Assembly (NCBI GenBank): GCA_000955795.1
Contig: JYOB01000010.1
Location: 319,637-383,636, forward strand
Length of the DNA: 64,000 nt
DNA from: Burkholderiaceae bacterium 26
Lineage (GTDB): Bacteria > Pseudomonadota > Gammaproteobacteria > Burkholderiales > Burkholderiaceae
Direction of reading: 5' to 3'
The position numbers and the translations under genes are program-made. The notes beneath the pieces are model-generated. The model did no database searches. It had not been told where the DNA came from and saw only the letters and a program-made list of their open reading frames with translations. Shown here one piece after another: positions 28,359 to 36,983 of this stretch. Every line of letters begins with the position of its first letter. Within the stretch, counting starts at the first letter, position 1.

Positions 28359-29615
28359 TCACTCCGTTTTTGCCAACTGAGCTAGCAAGCCCGACCGCAC
28401 GCTTTGCACTAGTTGGGGCAACTCGTCGCCACGTACCTGCGAAAACGCCGGCACCAGTTCTTGCAGTTCGAGCGGGGACTGGTTCACCAACGTGACTAGC
28501 CTCTCTTTGAGCATCTCGAGAAACTCAGGGTCTGATTCGGCTTCGACCAATAGGTCATGCAGGTCAGCAATCGCGTCCGCTCGACCTAGCAGGTTCGCCT
28601 CGCCACCACTCGGCGTTGTTTCGACTTTCACTTTCTCGAGCCACAGGCGGTCGTGACTTATGGCCGCAATCTGACCTAGAACCTCATTACGAAGCTGAGC
28701 TTCCAAACCAAAGAGCTCGCCATGAGCATTCGAGGCGCCGATGATGGTGACACGAACAGCGTAGGGAACGGCAGCAGGCGCGGACTCAATCAGAGCTTCC
28801 AGTTGACGGCCTACTTCCTGTACGACTTCAGTGAGTGTTGTGCAACCAGAAGCGTCTACCTTCACGGATTCCCACCGCAGGACATCGATGAAGAGGCGCT
28901 CGAAGGACACATCACTGGAATCCTCAACAGTAACCATTACCGCGCCACGCCTACCAGTTTCCCGAATGTTGCGCCCTTGCAGGTTGCCGGGGAATACGAT
29001 GGTTGAAGCATCTTTCCAAACGGCGTATTCATGGACGTGACCAAGCGCCCAATATTGATAGCCCTTGGAATGGAGCTCGGCTCTCGAACATGGTGCGTAG
29101 TTGGCGTGCGGCGTGTTTCCCTCCAACGCGGTGTGTAGCACGCCAATATTGAAGAAGCCGGGTACCGGCTGTGGATAGGTAGCGACCAGGTTCGCCGTAA
29201 CTTCCTTTTCCTTGAAACTGTGCCCGTGCAGGGCGACCTTAAGGTCCTCGATGAGGAAGGTCTCGGCTTTTCGTGCCGAAAATCTCTTTACGTTGTCAGG
29301 AAGCTGCAGCTGCTTGGTCATCTCACTTTCCGCATCATGATTACCAAACAACAGGTAGACGGGGATTCCGGCTCTGCGCAGGCGCCCCATCTCCTTACAG
29401 AAGAAAATGCCAGTGTTGTGGTCACGCCAGCTCCCGTCATAGAGGTCACCGGCTATTACCATGAAGTCAACTTTTTCGTCGATGGCGTTCGTCACCAGCG
29501 CAGTGAAGGCGTCGCGCGTAGCGTTGCGCAACATGTCTGCAGGCGCATCGGGATAGGCACTCAACCCATGAAGAGGACTGTCCAGGTGAATGTCTGCCGC
29601 ATGAATAAATCGCAT
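28359..29615 (-). CDS. Mre11/SbcD-like DNA exonuclease (YhaO type)
   Basis: 418 aa calcineurin-type nuclease. Metal motifs in order: HAADIHLDSP, VIAGDLYDGSW, LLFGNHDAESEM, LHGHSF and YWALGHVHEY. The C-terminal ~150 residues form a helical cap and ATPase-binding region. The ATG at 29615 has a GGAGG ribosome site 7 bases upstream; the frame is open 22 codons further without similarity. The partner ATPase gene follows after 4 bases. Members of this family process double-strand ends; the pair is not the chromosomal SbcCD by sequence length or context. Confidence 0.87.
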   Translation of the reverse strand: MRFIHAADIHLDSPLHGLSAYPDAPADMLRNATRDAFTALVTNAIDEKVDFMVIAGDLYDGSWRDHNTGIFFCKEMGRLRRAGIPVYLLFGNHDAESEMTKQLQLPDNVKRFSARKAETFLIEDLKVALHGHSFKEKEVTANLVATYPQPVPGFFNIGVLHTALEGNTPHANYAPCSRAELHSKGYQYWALGHVHEYAVWKDASTIVFPGNLQGRNIRETGRRGAVMVTVEDSSDVSFERLFIDVLRWESVKVDASGCTTLTEVVQEVGRQLEALIESAPAAVPYAVRVTIIGASNAHGELFGLEAQLRNEVLGQIAAISHDRLWLEKVKVETTPSGGEANLLGRADAIADLHDLLVEAESDPEFLEMLKERLVTLVNQSPLELQELVPAFSQVRGDELPQLVQSVRSGLLAQLAKTE

Positions 29616-29753
29616 GGTGCTGCCTCCCCGAAATACTACTAACCCAAAGGGGTGTTTAAGTAAGTTGAGAACGACACCCATCTAGCAAAGCAAACTGCAT
29701 CGCGCGATGCCTGCGCAGACTGGTTGCATGCGCGTCGCTTCCACCCAATCTCA

Positions 29754-31451
29754 TTACTCGGTGACGTCACCCGTGTTTGCAATCCCGGAGAGCACGACCT
29801 TTTGGTCTGCATACCAACGCACCAAACATTCTCGGTCGTGACACTCGCGCTCACGGTAATTCCACTGGGCCCGGGTCCGCTCCTTAAAAGCAACGGGGTC
29901 TTTTGCGGCAGCCTTGGCTTTGGCGTAGACAACTGCAAGCTGAACATCGCTGGCTGCAAGTTCCGGGTCGCTGCAAATGATGTGTTCTGCATCCGAACGT
30001 GCCTTCTTGCAGTCAAAGCTCGCCTGCGTCGAAGGAGGAGACGGTGCAGCAACCGTGGTGCCGAGACTCATTCCATTCTCTCGGGCCCAGTCGACCAGAG
30101 GAGTTCCACTAATCGGCAACTCGGGCCATTGGAACCCCTTCACCACAGGGTCATGGGATGACGCGGGTGCCTCGCTGAAAACAAGGTCACCTTTGCCCGT
30201 CACTTCACTGATAGCGAAGGCCGCTTGGTCCGAGTTGCAAAAATGCGCCATGCAGCCCGACGCCACCAGATACCCGTCCTTTGATTGAATGCCACCGGCG
30301 TTGGTCACGGCAAGGCGCTCTGAGATTTTTCCCCAGTCAGCACGCGAGATACCGTTGAAAGCGGCCCGGAAGCGGCGGTCATTCACTACGTCCGACGGAT
30401 ACTTACCCACGAGCCAGTTGAAAGCGGTACCCGACCGACTGGCGACGGTGGGAACGGGTGCAGTAGCAGCCACCGTCGCCTCCGTCGTTGCTGCCTCTAC
30501 AGGAGCGCTATTTTTTTCGGTCGATTGGCGTGGTGATACGACCAGAGCGTAAATCGCCGCGACCAAAATCAGTGCCCCGAATCCTGCGGCCTTCAGCGAC
30601 ACAAGGTCGCGTCCGGCGGTGACTGTCGGCCGGGGGGTCACTTCAACATTGAGCAACGACTCGAATCGCTGATTGGCCTGGTCAATCGCCGCAGCTACGG
30701 CAGCTTTCCTACGCATGAACGTCAACGCACGGTAGCCGCCGTACGCGAGCGCAAAGCAGACCAAAATCAAGCCAACAGGCACGTTGCGAGCGAGAATAAA
30801 GCAACCAAACAGTCCCGCCAGAATCGGCGCCATGAAGGCCGGTGGTTTCGGCCACGCGCGAACGGCGCTCAGGAGCGCACTTGACGCAGTGCCGAGTTCT
30901 CCATGGGCGCCATGGTGCTCCGCGCATTTTCTCTCTATCTCGTACACCGCTGACATTGCCTTCTCTTTCTCCGCGAGTGAAATCGAGCCAATGTCGAGGG
31001 CCAGTCTGATGGCCTTTGTGGTGACTTCAAACTCTCGCGACAGGGTCTCGAGAACAGGCTGATGTTCCTCGAGAGTAACGGCATCAGTCAGGTCACCGGC
31101 GGCAACATACACGCCATGGGAGACGAAGTACTGCTGCAACGCTGTAGACGTCCGGGCTTGCACCATTTGGACGAAATCTTGAGTGGCCTGCTCTCGTTTT
31201 GACAAGCGCTCGGTGGTCACAGGGTCGATACGACTGCTACCCGCGACGATGGAACTGATGGGGCGAGAAGTTCTTTGAGAATTGAGATGCTGTGTAAAGC
31301 GGATTCCAGTACCTGGAATGCTGGCCGTGATGCGACCGCGAGTGTTGTAGGTAAACCCTCTTCCGCCAATTGAGGTGCTAACCCCGCTCTTGCTGAAGTT
31401 AATGCGCACACCCGGCGCTACTTTGATACTTTTCCTAAAACCCCAGCCCAT
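29754..31451 (-). CDS. DUF4236 membrane protein with Ivy-like and LprI-like domains
   Basis: 565 aa. Residues 1-50 (MGWGFRKSIKVAPGVRINFS ... GGRGFTYNTRG) are a DUF4236 domain. Two adjacent TM helices lie near 205-245 and a third near 285-305. After a linker come a segment resembling the lysozyme inhibitor Ivy (about 345-420; YLVASGCMAHFCNSDQ parallels the CKPHDC loop) and, at 478-555, an LprI-type domain with the Cys pattern FDCKKARSDAEHIIC ... ECHDRECLV. If the C-terminus is periplasmic, it could counter muramidases. The Ivy call is weaker than the other two. It lies 138 bp upstream of the Mre11-like gene on the same strand. Confidence 0.7.
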   Translation of the reverse strand: MGWGFRKSIKVAPGVRINFSKSGVSTSIGGRGFTYNTRGRITASIPGTGIRFTQHLNSQRTSRPISSIVAGSSRIDPVTTERLSKREQATQDFVQMVQARTSTALQQYFVSHGVYVAAGDLTDAVTLEEHQPVLETLSREFEVTTKAIRLALDIGSISLAEKEKAMSAVYEIERKCAEHHGAHGELGTASSALLSAVRAWPKPPAFMAPILAGLFGCFILARNVPVGLILVCFALAYGGYRALTFMRRKAAVAAAIDQANQRFESLLNVEVTPRPTVTAGRDLVSLKAAGFGALILVAAIYALVVSPRQSTEKNSAPVEAATTEATVAATAPVPTVASRSGTAFNWLVGKYPSDVVNDRRFRAAFNGISRADWGKISERLAVTNAGGIQSKDGYLVASGCMAHFCNSDQAAFAISEVTGKGDLVFSEAPASSHDPVVKGFQWPELPISGTPLVDWARENGMSLGTTVAAPSPPSTQASFDCKKARSDAEHIICSDPELAASDVQLAVVYAKAKAAAKDPVAFKERTRAQWNYRERECHDRECLVRWYADQKVVLSGIANTGDVTE

Positions 31452-32076
31452 TATCCCGTCCCCATTTTTGCATTTTCGACCGCGAGCGCCCAGATTCGAG
31501 CTTCGCCCGTGGGATTCGGCCCCGGGTCCATTATGTTAGCGCTTCACGAGCCTAACGTAGGTGAGCGACGACAATATAAGTGCCCCATCCCCACCCAAGA
31601 GGGGGGTGCTACGGGCGCTTTGCCTTATGTCGCACAGAGCCACGTAACTAGCAAGCCTCGGTCTCAAAACAGGTCACCACTGGCAGGTGACCACCGATGA
31701 CCACCCGAGCGTCATTGCTGCGAGCCGGCGGGATGGGCGATTCATCGCCTGCGAACCCATGACCGGGCTGAGCGAGCCTGCGATTCAGGTCACTCTGCGT
31801 TCGCGTCTTGCAATGAGTCGCGCTACTGGCTGACTTTACGTCGCGACGCCTCTCGGTGGCTGTTATACCGACGTCGGATAATTATCCAAGCCCAGATAAC
31901 TCCAGATAAGTCTGCGCCGCCACAGCCTGGGCAGATTGGAATCGGGCTGTGCTGGCTGCCCTAGACGCAGTCGCGCGTGACATCTCGGTCGCTTGTTTCC
32001 ATGACGCTCCCGGCAGCAAGGACGACCTCATCGTCGAGGTCGTCGGAGCCGTATTCCTAAATCGGCATGCTCTGGC
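31452..32076. other. 625-bp intergenic stretch in the island
   Basis: No convincing gene. It contains a 12-bp palindrome GGATAATTATCC at 31877-31888 followed by the tandem-like AGATAACTCC/AGATAAGTCT, and a 9-bp inverted repeat GACGACCTC/GAGGTCGTC at 32021-32044 with a six-base loop. It should contain the promoter of the DUF4236 operon at its left side. A short plus-strand frame at 31949-32191 has a protein-like beginning but overlaps the HAD gene and is not called. Confidence 0.45.
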
Positions 32077-32973
32077 TCACCTCGCTACGTGGGTCCCCTG
32101 CAGTCGGCTCTCGGTTGCACTGAGGACGGCTTCGGCGAATTCCAACACGACATCAACATCGGACAGCTTTACGTCCTTTGGCTCCCAGTAGTCCGTCGTT
32201 TGCCATGCTTGCAGGAGTGCAATGGAGCGGGCCTTGATGCCGGCATCCAAATGTTCGACCGGCAGTTCTTCCAGTATCTGCACCAAGCGGAAGCCCACTG
32301 ACCGAGGCTCAATAGTCAACATGATGCTTGCGCAGCAGCACACTGCATCGTATGAGGCTTGAAAACGCGTCGACGCTGAGAGCTGAGAGATGCGAGCATC
32401 CGCAATCTTGGTTGTTGCTGCTTCACAAAGCATGCGAACAGCATCCGCATTTCGTACCCCGCCGATGAGGCCGACTCCGACCCGAGAAGTCTCTCGGTGC
32501 ATTTGCTTGAGCTTCTCGGTGAGCTGTTCTCTGGTGCGGTCTTCCCCCAGACCGACTCGGTTGTAGACCCAAACGCGGTTTTTGTGAAAGGCCTCTGGCC
32601 AATAGTATTTGTCGCAACTGAGGGCAAGCCAGCTTCGGACACCGTGCCCCTCCACGTACCGCATGATTCGGTCGAATTCCGTCAACTCGGCCCATTCGAC
32701 CATATTGCCGCAGAATTCATAGGTTGTGCCGACAACGCGAGACCGCAAAGCTGCGGGCAAGAAGTCTTTGGCTCTCTCAAGGCCGTAGATACGCGCCCAC
32801 GCGGTGCTTAACACGATTTCCAGGTCCGGGTATGGCTCCAGAATTTCGGCGAGCAACTCCGCGTGTTCGAAGAGCCGACGCTCTCCACCGCGAAGCTGAG
32901 GTCCACCGTCGGTGTGAAGCACGTCCTCCGGGTGTAGACAGCCGTCGTAGCTGAGGAAAAGGATTGGGTGCAT
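32077..32973 (-). CDS. HAD-like protein related to the RNA-repair (SAK) HAD family, active site degenerate
   Basis: 298 aa. The N-terminal ~155 residues follow the HAD family found in Swiss-Army-Knife RNA repair proteins: LFLSYDGCLHP (motif I), EIVLSTAW (motif II) and SWLALSCDKYYWPEAFHKNRVWV (motif IV region, split here for reading). The motif I nucleophile Asp is replaced by Ser (LSYDG instead of LDxDG) and the DD of motif IV is reduced to CD, so phosphatase activity is doubtful. The C-terminal 140 residues are helical and unknown. It stands alone, upstream of and divergent from the XRE regulator. Confidence 0.65.
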   Translation of the reverse strand: MHPILFLSYDGCLHPEDVLHTDGGPQLRGGERRLFEHAELLAEILEPYPDLEIVLSTAWARIYGLERAKDFLPAALRSRVVGTTYEFCGNMVEWAELTEFDRIMRYVEGHGVRSWLALSCDKYYWPEAFHKNRVWVYNRVGLGEDRTREQLTEKLKQMHRETSRVGVGLIGGVRNADAVRMLCEAATTKIADARISQLSASTRFQASYDAVCCCASIMLTIEPRSVGFRLVQILEELPVEHLDAGIKARSIALLQAWQTTDYWEPKDVKLSDVDVVLEFAEAVLSATESRLQGTHVAR

Positions 32974-33112
32974 AGGACGCCGCCTTTGATGGTCATTTGA
33001 AAAGGAAGTACTAGCGCGGGCCCTGGGCGGTGTTCGTGCCGGGAGCGTCAGCCGCTTATCACAACTTTGGGGGAGGTCTGCAAGGGTTCTTCCTCACTTA
33101 GGCGGCAGTGTA

Positions 33113-33157
33113 GATACAAAGTGTGGAGATGTAAACGATGGAGATACAAAGTGGGTT
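33113..33157. promoter_or_regulatory. Three 15-bp direct repeats, operator candidate for the XRE gene
   Basis: Three head-to-tail units at 33113-33127, 33128-33142 and 33143-33157, each beginning GATACAAAGTG or GATGTAAACGATG; units 1 and 3 share their first 11 bases. They end 36 bases before the XRE start. A 15-bp period would place bound proteins at alternating faces of the helix. This probably is the autoregulatory site of the adjacent regulator. Confidence 0.55.
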
Positions 33158-33193
33158 GTTTCCGGCGCGGGAGTTCCCGCAAGCTTGCGCGCC

Positions 33194-33667
33194 ATGGCCA
33201 ACGAGAAAAAAAGCATCCCTTTGCAAATCGCGCAGCGCGTCCACAGGCTGCGCGAGGACAGCGGTCTATCGCAAGACGAGCTTGCCCGGCGTATTCCCTG
33301 CCATCGAAGCCAGGTGAGCCAAGTTGAACGAGGCGTTAACAACGTGTCTGTTGACACCATTGAACGCTTTGCAACCGCGCTGGGGGTAGATGCCCTTTCC
33401 CTAATGCAGGATGGACCGACCATTGCTCGCAATCCTCGCGAAGCTACACCGCTCCGCGACCGCGTATCGCGGAACATCTATATGCTCAGAACCGCGCGGG
33501 GATTAGCCCAAGATACCCTTTCGGTGAGCGCCGGGTTGGCACGCAACTATGTGTCAATTCTTGAGGTTCGAAGGAGGAATGTCTCCGTGAAGCACCTTCA
33601 GGAGCTCGCGATAGCTTTGGGCGTTTCGCTGAGCGCGTTCTTCGACCCTGAGGGCCCTCCGCGCTAG
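33194..33667 (+). CDS. XRE-family regulator with two HTH domains
   Basis: 157 aa from ATG 33194 (a TTG three codons earlier is possible). Two complete Cro/CI-type HTH units are visible: residues about 12-60 (LREDSGLSQDELARRIPCHRSQVSQVERG) split as helix-turn-helix, and about 82-132 (LRTARGLAQDTLSVSAGLARNYVSILE). The halves are clearly related, suggesting internal duplication. No other domain. It is the only plus-strand cargo gene and probably controls itself through the 15-bp repeats and perhaps the island's recombinase operon, with which it is convergent. Confidence 0.85.
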   Translation: MANEKKSIPLQIAQRVHRLREDSGLSQDELARRIPCHRSQVSQVERGVNNVSVDTIERFATALGVDALSLMQDGPTIARNPREATPLRDRVSRNIYMLRTARGLAQDTLSVSAGLARNYVSILEVRRRNVSVKHLQELAIALGVSLSAFFDPEGPPR

Positions 33668-33735
33668 CCTCCTCGTCAGAATACCCAAGCTGTTGCGCAT
33701 TCGAGGTCCAGGCGTGCCGGACAATACAGCGGGAC

Positions 33736-34398
33736 TTATCCCCCAAGGACCTTACGAATGGCGGTCGCGTAGCCCACATCGAAGAGTGTCCTTCCCCGGT
33801 CGTTGCGTATTTCGCCGTGACTGCCTTCCTGCCAGCCCTGCTCCGTAAGGAATTCGGGCGCTATTGCTTTCTGAAGAGCGTCGCGCTCGGACGGCGTCAG
33901 TTGGGCGGCCATCGTCAGTACGGCGATAGACTCTCCTGATGGAGTCGAGGCAACGGTCGCGCCGAGCGGCCGCCGGTCAACAGTGACCTGCATGTTAGCT
34001 TTCAACAGATTGACTTGAGCTTTGAGCTTGTCCCGTTCAGCCACAACCGCTTGCATCAGGGAGCGGAGGGCCGGGTCCTCGATACGCGCCAAGTATTCGT
34101 AGCTGGCTAGTACCTTTGGCGGCTTTGGTGCGGGCGGGCCTGTATAGGCGGCCCAGGCGGTGATGAGCGTCCGGTAGTCGGCGGACTGGGCGTTGTACAG
34201 CACGCGCCCTTTGAAGATTCCCTGCCCCTCACATAGGCGGCCGATGGTCGGAAGTGAAAAGTCACGAGAGCCAGATTCGTTCTGCTCGCGGCAAACTTCG
34301 TGCAGCTTTTCCAGATTCGTGCGGCGCTGGGCCCGCCCGCCTTTGCCAAGCAGAGACTCCAGCACGACGTTCGGATGGATATCTGTCGGGCTTGTCAT
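33736..34398 (-). CDS. gmtX: GmtX-like protein of the Gamma-Mobile-Trio
   Basis: 220 aa. An N-terminal region (about 1-90: NLEKLHEVCREQ, GSRDFSLPTIGRLCEGQG, ADYRTLITAWAAY) resembles DNA-binding accessory proteins of tyrosine-recombinase transposons; a short coiled coil follows (about 110-140), then an Arg-rich C-terminal region with LTPSERDALQKAIAPEFL. It overlaps the preceding gmtZ-like gene by 4 bp (ATGA). The order recombinase, recombinase, small protein matches the GMT trio that defines a class of mobile defence islands. Assignment is from recalled family features, not a search. Confidence 0.7.
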   Translation of the reverse strand: MTSPTDIHPNVVLESLLGKGGRAQRRTNLEKLHEVCREQNESGSRDFSLPTIGRLCEGQGIFKGRVLYNAQSADYRTLITAWAAYTGPPAPKPPKVLASYEYLARIEDPALRSLMQAVVAERDKLKAQVNLLKANMQVTVDRRPLGATVASTPSGESIAVLTMAAQLTPSERDALQKAIAPEFLTEQGWQEGSHGEIRNDRGRTLFDVGYATAIRKVLGG

Positions 34399-36983
34399 GT
34401 CTCAGTTCCCGCGAGAATCCCGTGTGCAACCGAGGTAACTCGTGTCAAACCAGTGGCGGGCAGTAGAGTGGAGAGGTCAACACCGAAGTGTTGGCTCAAG
34501 CTGATACCAGCATCCATCAAATGAACCACTTGCCGCTGACCAAGCGCTTGATTGGTTGGATTCGCCCGCTGGGCAAGACTGCGCATGAAAGCGTTACCGA
34601 CACGCAGTTGTTCTTGTTCGCTAAGCGTCATGAATAGGGGCTTCATATCGTCGCGATAGAGCGCCGCGTCGAGGAGTTGGCTACGGCGAAACACCGCCTT
34701 GCCAGGCTGCAGGTCCGGGTAGACCTCGGCGTTTTCGCAAACACCAGCCAGTTGGAGCAACTCTGACTCCGTCTCTTCGAACGCCAGTTTGACGTCGACA
34801 GCTGTACCAGTTGCAATCAGTTGTGTGCCGTCTCCATGCGATGCGTCGATACAGCGCTCGATTAGCCGATAACAGGCCACCACGTCCTCGGCGAGGTCGC
34901 TGAAGCGCTTCATGGCACCCTCCCAAATTCGCTCGGCCTGCCGATATGCATCGATTTTTGCGAATGGCTGACCGGCCTCTTCCGCCTCAAACTTCTGCTT
35001 CTTGAGCTCTTGAAGGGCGTTTTCCTTCTCGATGCAGGTGTTACGAGCTTCGTCGAAGTGATACGCAAGCGTATTGAAGTGGGCGGTCAAAGCTTGCAGA
35101 TAGTGCGGCTTCGTCACGAACCAGCGGCAACGCACACAGTTACGACTTCCGCCTGGTACAGGCGCGTATTTAGGATTCTTTTCCGAGCCGATGTTAGGCC
35201 CTCCGTTGTGGCAGCCTCCAATGCGGCTGTTGCCCTCAATCTCGCTCGTATTACCACCCACCAAACACAGCCCGTGATGCATAGGCATCCAGCCTGCCGG
35301 ATTACGCGCCGCAGGATGTTGAGGAATGGCGGCGGCGAGGCTAGGTACATCATTGCAGATAGCGTGCCGGAGCAGCTGGTCGTGCTCAGTATCGAGGAGG
35401 AAGTTCTGGATGCTGGCTTCCTTGGTCTCTTCGAGCCGCTCCGCTGCTCCTTGTAGTACGTCATGAATGCGCGTGGCCCCTGGCTTCGTGTAATAGAGAG
35501 TCATTAGCAGTCGACTGTGGCCGACAAGCTTTTGCAAAATGGAAAATGGCACCCGGCCCTCGTGCGCAAGCGCCGTAACAAGCGAGACGCGCAGGCAATG
35601 CAAGGGAAAGAGAGTGGTTTGGCGTTCGTTTTGCTTTTCGACGGGCGGAAGGAAAACAACCGGAGCACCGTTCTTATAGGTCTCCCCTCGATTGGCAAGC
35701 CGCAACTCCAGCGTCTCTAGCAACGCAAACCAAGAGCTATCCAGAAGTCTTTCCCGAAGAGGCAAATGCCGCTCAACTACAGTTGCCTCAGGCATTCGGA
35801 AAAGGAAACAAGTGTCAGGGTAGCTCGCCAATTGCACTTCGCTCTTAGCCCCGATATGTCGGCCATCCAACTCCGTCCACGCGGTGCGTCGTTGAACGGG
35901 GTTGTACGTCTCCTGCCAGTTGCGCAATTTTTCAAGCCAATAGAACACATCCTGATGCAGGGGACCACCTAGGACCCAAGGAGTCACATAACCCTTCTCA
36001 GGTCCCGCTTGGACGACATCGGCAGTCTTATTCGTGTTGAAGTAGAGCACCACTGAGACAAGGTCACCGTCGGCAAGCGGGGAGCTCCGACGAAATACAC
36101 CCTGTTGCAGTTGGTGGCGCTCGTTGCCTTGTGCAAGCCTACTCGTGTTCAGCACCCAATTCCCAGCCTCGAAACGCCACGTGTCTGCCTCGCCGGAGTC
36201 AAGCATGCGCACTTGGAACGTACGCGCCGGCAGAATAAGCTTCGCCAACAGAGCCACCCAGCGAACAGGGCTCCACATCTCCAAGCGCCTCTTTCCCCGT
36301 ATACGCCGTTCACGCCAAACACAGTCGGGGTCGTTTCGGTCAATCTGAGCCTCGGTTACCGGGAACCAGTCAGAACCAGTACGCCCTCCCTCATCAAGCT
36401 GCCCTCCCAAGGCATTTTGCGCCCAGTGCCAATTGCGAAAATTAGACCCGGCGGCCAATATTTGCCGCAGCTCGTCGATGTAGCCATAGGGCAACGGTAC
36501 ACGCACGCTGTCATCGCGTGCAGGTATACCCGCTTTGGACAAGCGTGGCACTGGGTTGCGATAAGCTGGCGAAACTACCGGTAGGCCGTCATCGGCAGAT
36601 ACACTGAACTCACGCAACAGCACGAAATGCAGGAAAGCGTGGACATAGTTGTTGTATTCGATGCCTTTAGCTGAATCTGGACAGGCTGTCCGATAGAAAT
36701 CAGGCAGGACGATGCTGTGAGATAGGAATACAGCAGGGTCTACAGGAAGACCTTGTTGAACGAGGTAGCGTTCGAGGAAGGCCACCAAGGCCTGCAACCT
36801 GACCCCGACGCCCTCTGTCACGCCTTTAAGCCATTCCACCGCCAGGGCCCGCCAAGCGGCAAGTTGCGGATATTCGCGCTGAACCCAGCCGAGATTGGTG
36901 TCGTTTTTCCGGACTAGCCCTATTTGTTTGCCGGTATGTGCTTCTGATGACTTAGCAGAGGTCTTCTTTGTCGCAGTTGCCAT
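34395..36983 (-). CDS. gmtZ: GmtZ-like large tyrosine recombinase/integrase
   Basis: 862 aa. The central part has tyrosine-recombinase features: an Arg-Glu region near ARTFQVRMLDSGE, box II HCLRVSLVTALAHEG (H-x-x-R), the GHSRLLMTLYYTKPG segment with the third His and the nucleophilic Tyr. The C-terminal ~300 residues hold several Cys/His (NCVRCRWFVTKPHYLQALTAH) and a helical region. With gmtY it should catalyse excision and integration of the island. The ATG at 36983 has GAGAAG upstream; an earlier ATG at 37052 lies inside the preceding small gene. It overlaps that gene by 32 bp. Confidence 0.75.
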   Translation of the reverse strand: MATATKKTSAKSSEAHTGKQIGLVRKNDTNLGWVQREYPQLAAWRALAVEWLKGVTEGVGVRLQALVAFLERYLVQQGLPVDPAVFLSHSIVLPDFYRTACPDSAKGIEYNNYVHAFLHFVLLREFSVSADDGLPVVSPAYRNPVPRLSKAGIPARDDSVRVPLPYGYIDELRQILAAGSNFRNWHWAQNALGGQLDEGGRTGSDWFPVTEAQIDRNDPDCVWRERRIRGKRRLEMWSPVRWVALLAKLILPARTFQVRMLDSGEADTWRFEAGNWVLNTSRLAQGNERHQLQQGVFRRSSPLADGDLVSVVLYFNTNKTADVVQAGPEKGYVTPWVLGGPLHQDVFYWLEKLRNWQETYNPVQRRTAWTELDGRHIGAKSEVQLASYPDTCFLFRMPEATVVERHLPLRERLLDSSWFALLETLELRLANRGETYKNGAPVVFLPPVEKQNERQTTLFPLHCLRVSLVTALAHEGRVPFSILQKLVGHSRLLMTLYYTKPGATRIHDVLQGAAERLEETKEASIQNFLLDTEHDQLLRHAICNDVPSLAAAIPQHPAARNPAGWMPMHHGLCLVGGNTSEIEGNSRIGGCHNGGPNIGSEKNPKYAPVPGGSRNCVRCRWFVTKPHYLQALTAHFNTLAYHFDEARNTCIEKENALQELKKQKFEAEEAGQPFAKIDAYRQAERIWEGAMKRFSDLAEDVVACYRLIERCIDASHGDGTQLIATGTAVDVKLAFEETESELLQLAGVCENAEVYPDLQPGKAVFRRSQLLDAALYRDDMKPLFMTLSEQEQLRVGNAFMRSLAQRANPTNQALGQRQVVHLMDAGISLSQHFGVDLSTLLPATGLTRVTSVAHGILAGTET

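Noticed and set aside
24875-29615. Chromosomal sbcCD
   Set aside because: Sequence layout matches YhaN/YhaO rather than SbcC/SbcD, no zinc hook is visible, and the location is inside the island.
31949-32191. Plus-strand 80-codon frame beginning MLAALDAVARDISVACFHDA
   Set aside because: The first part looks protein-like, but it overlaps the HAD gene end antisense, has no ribosome site and no similarity I recognise.
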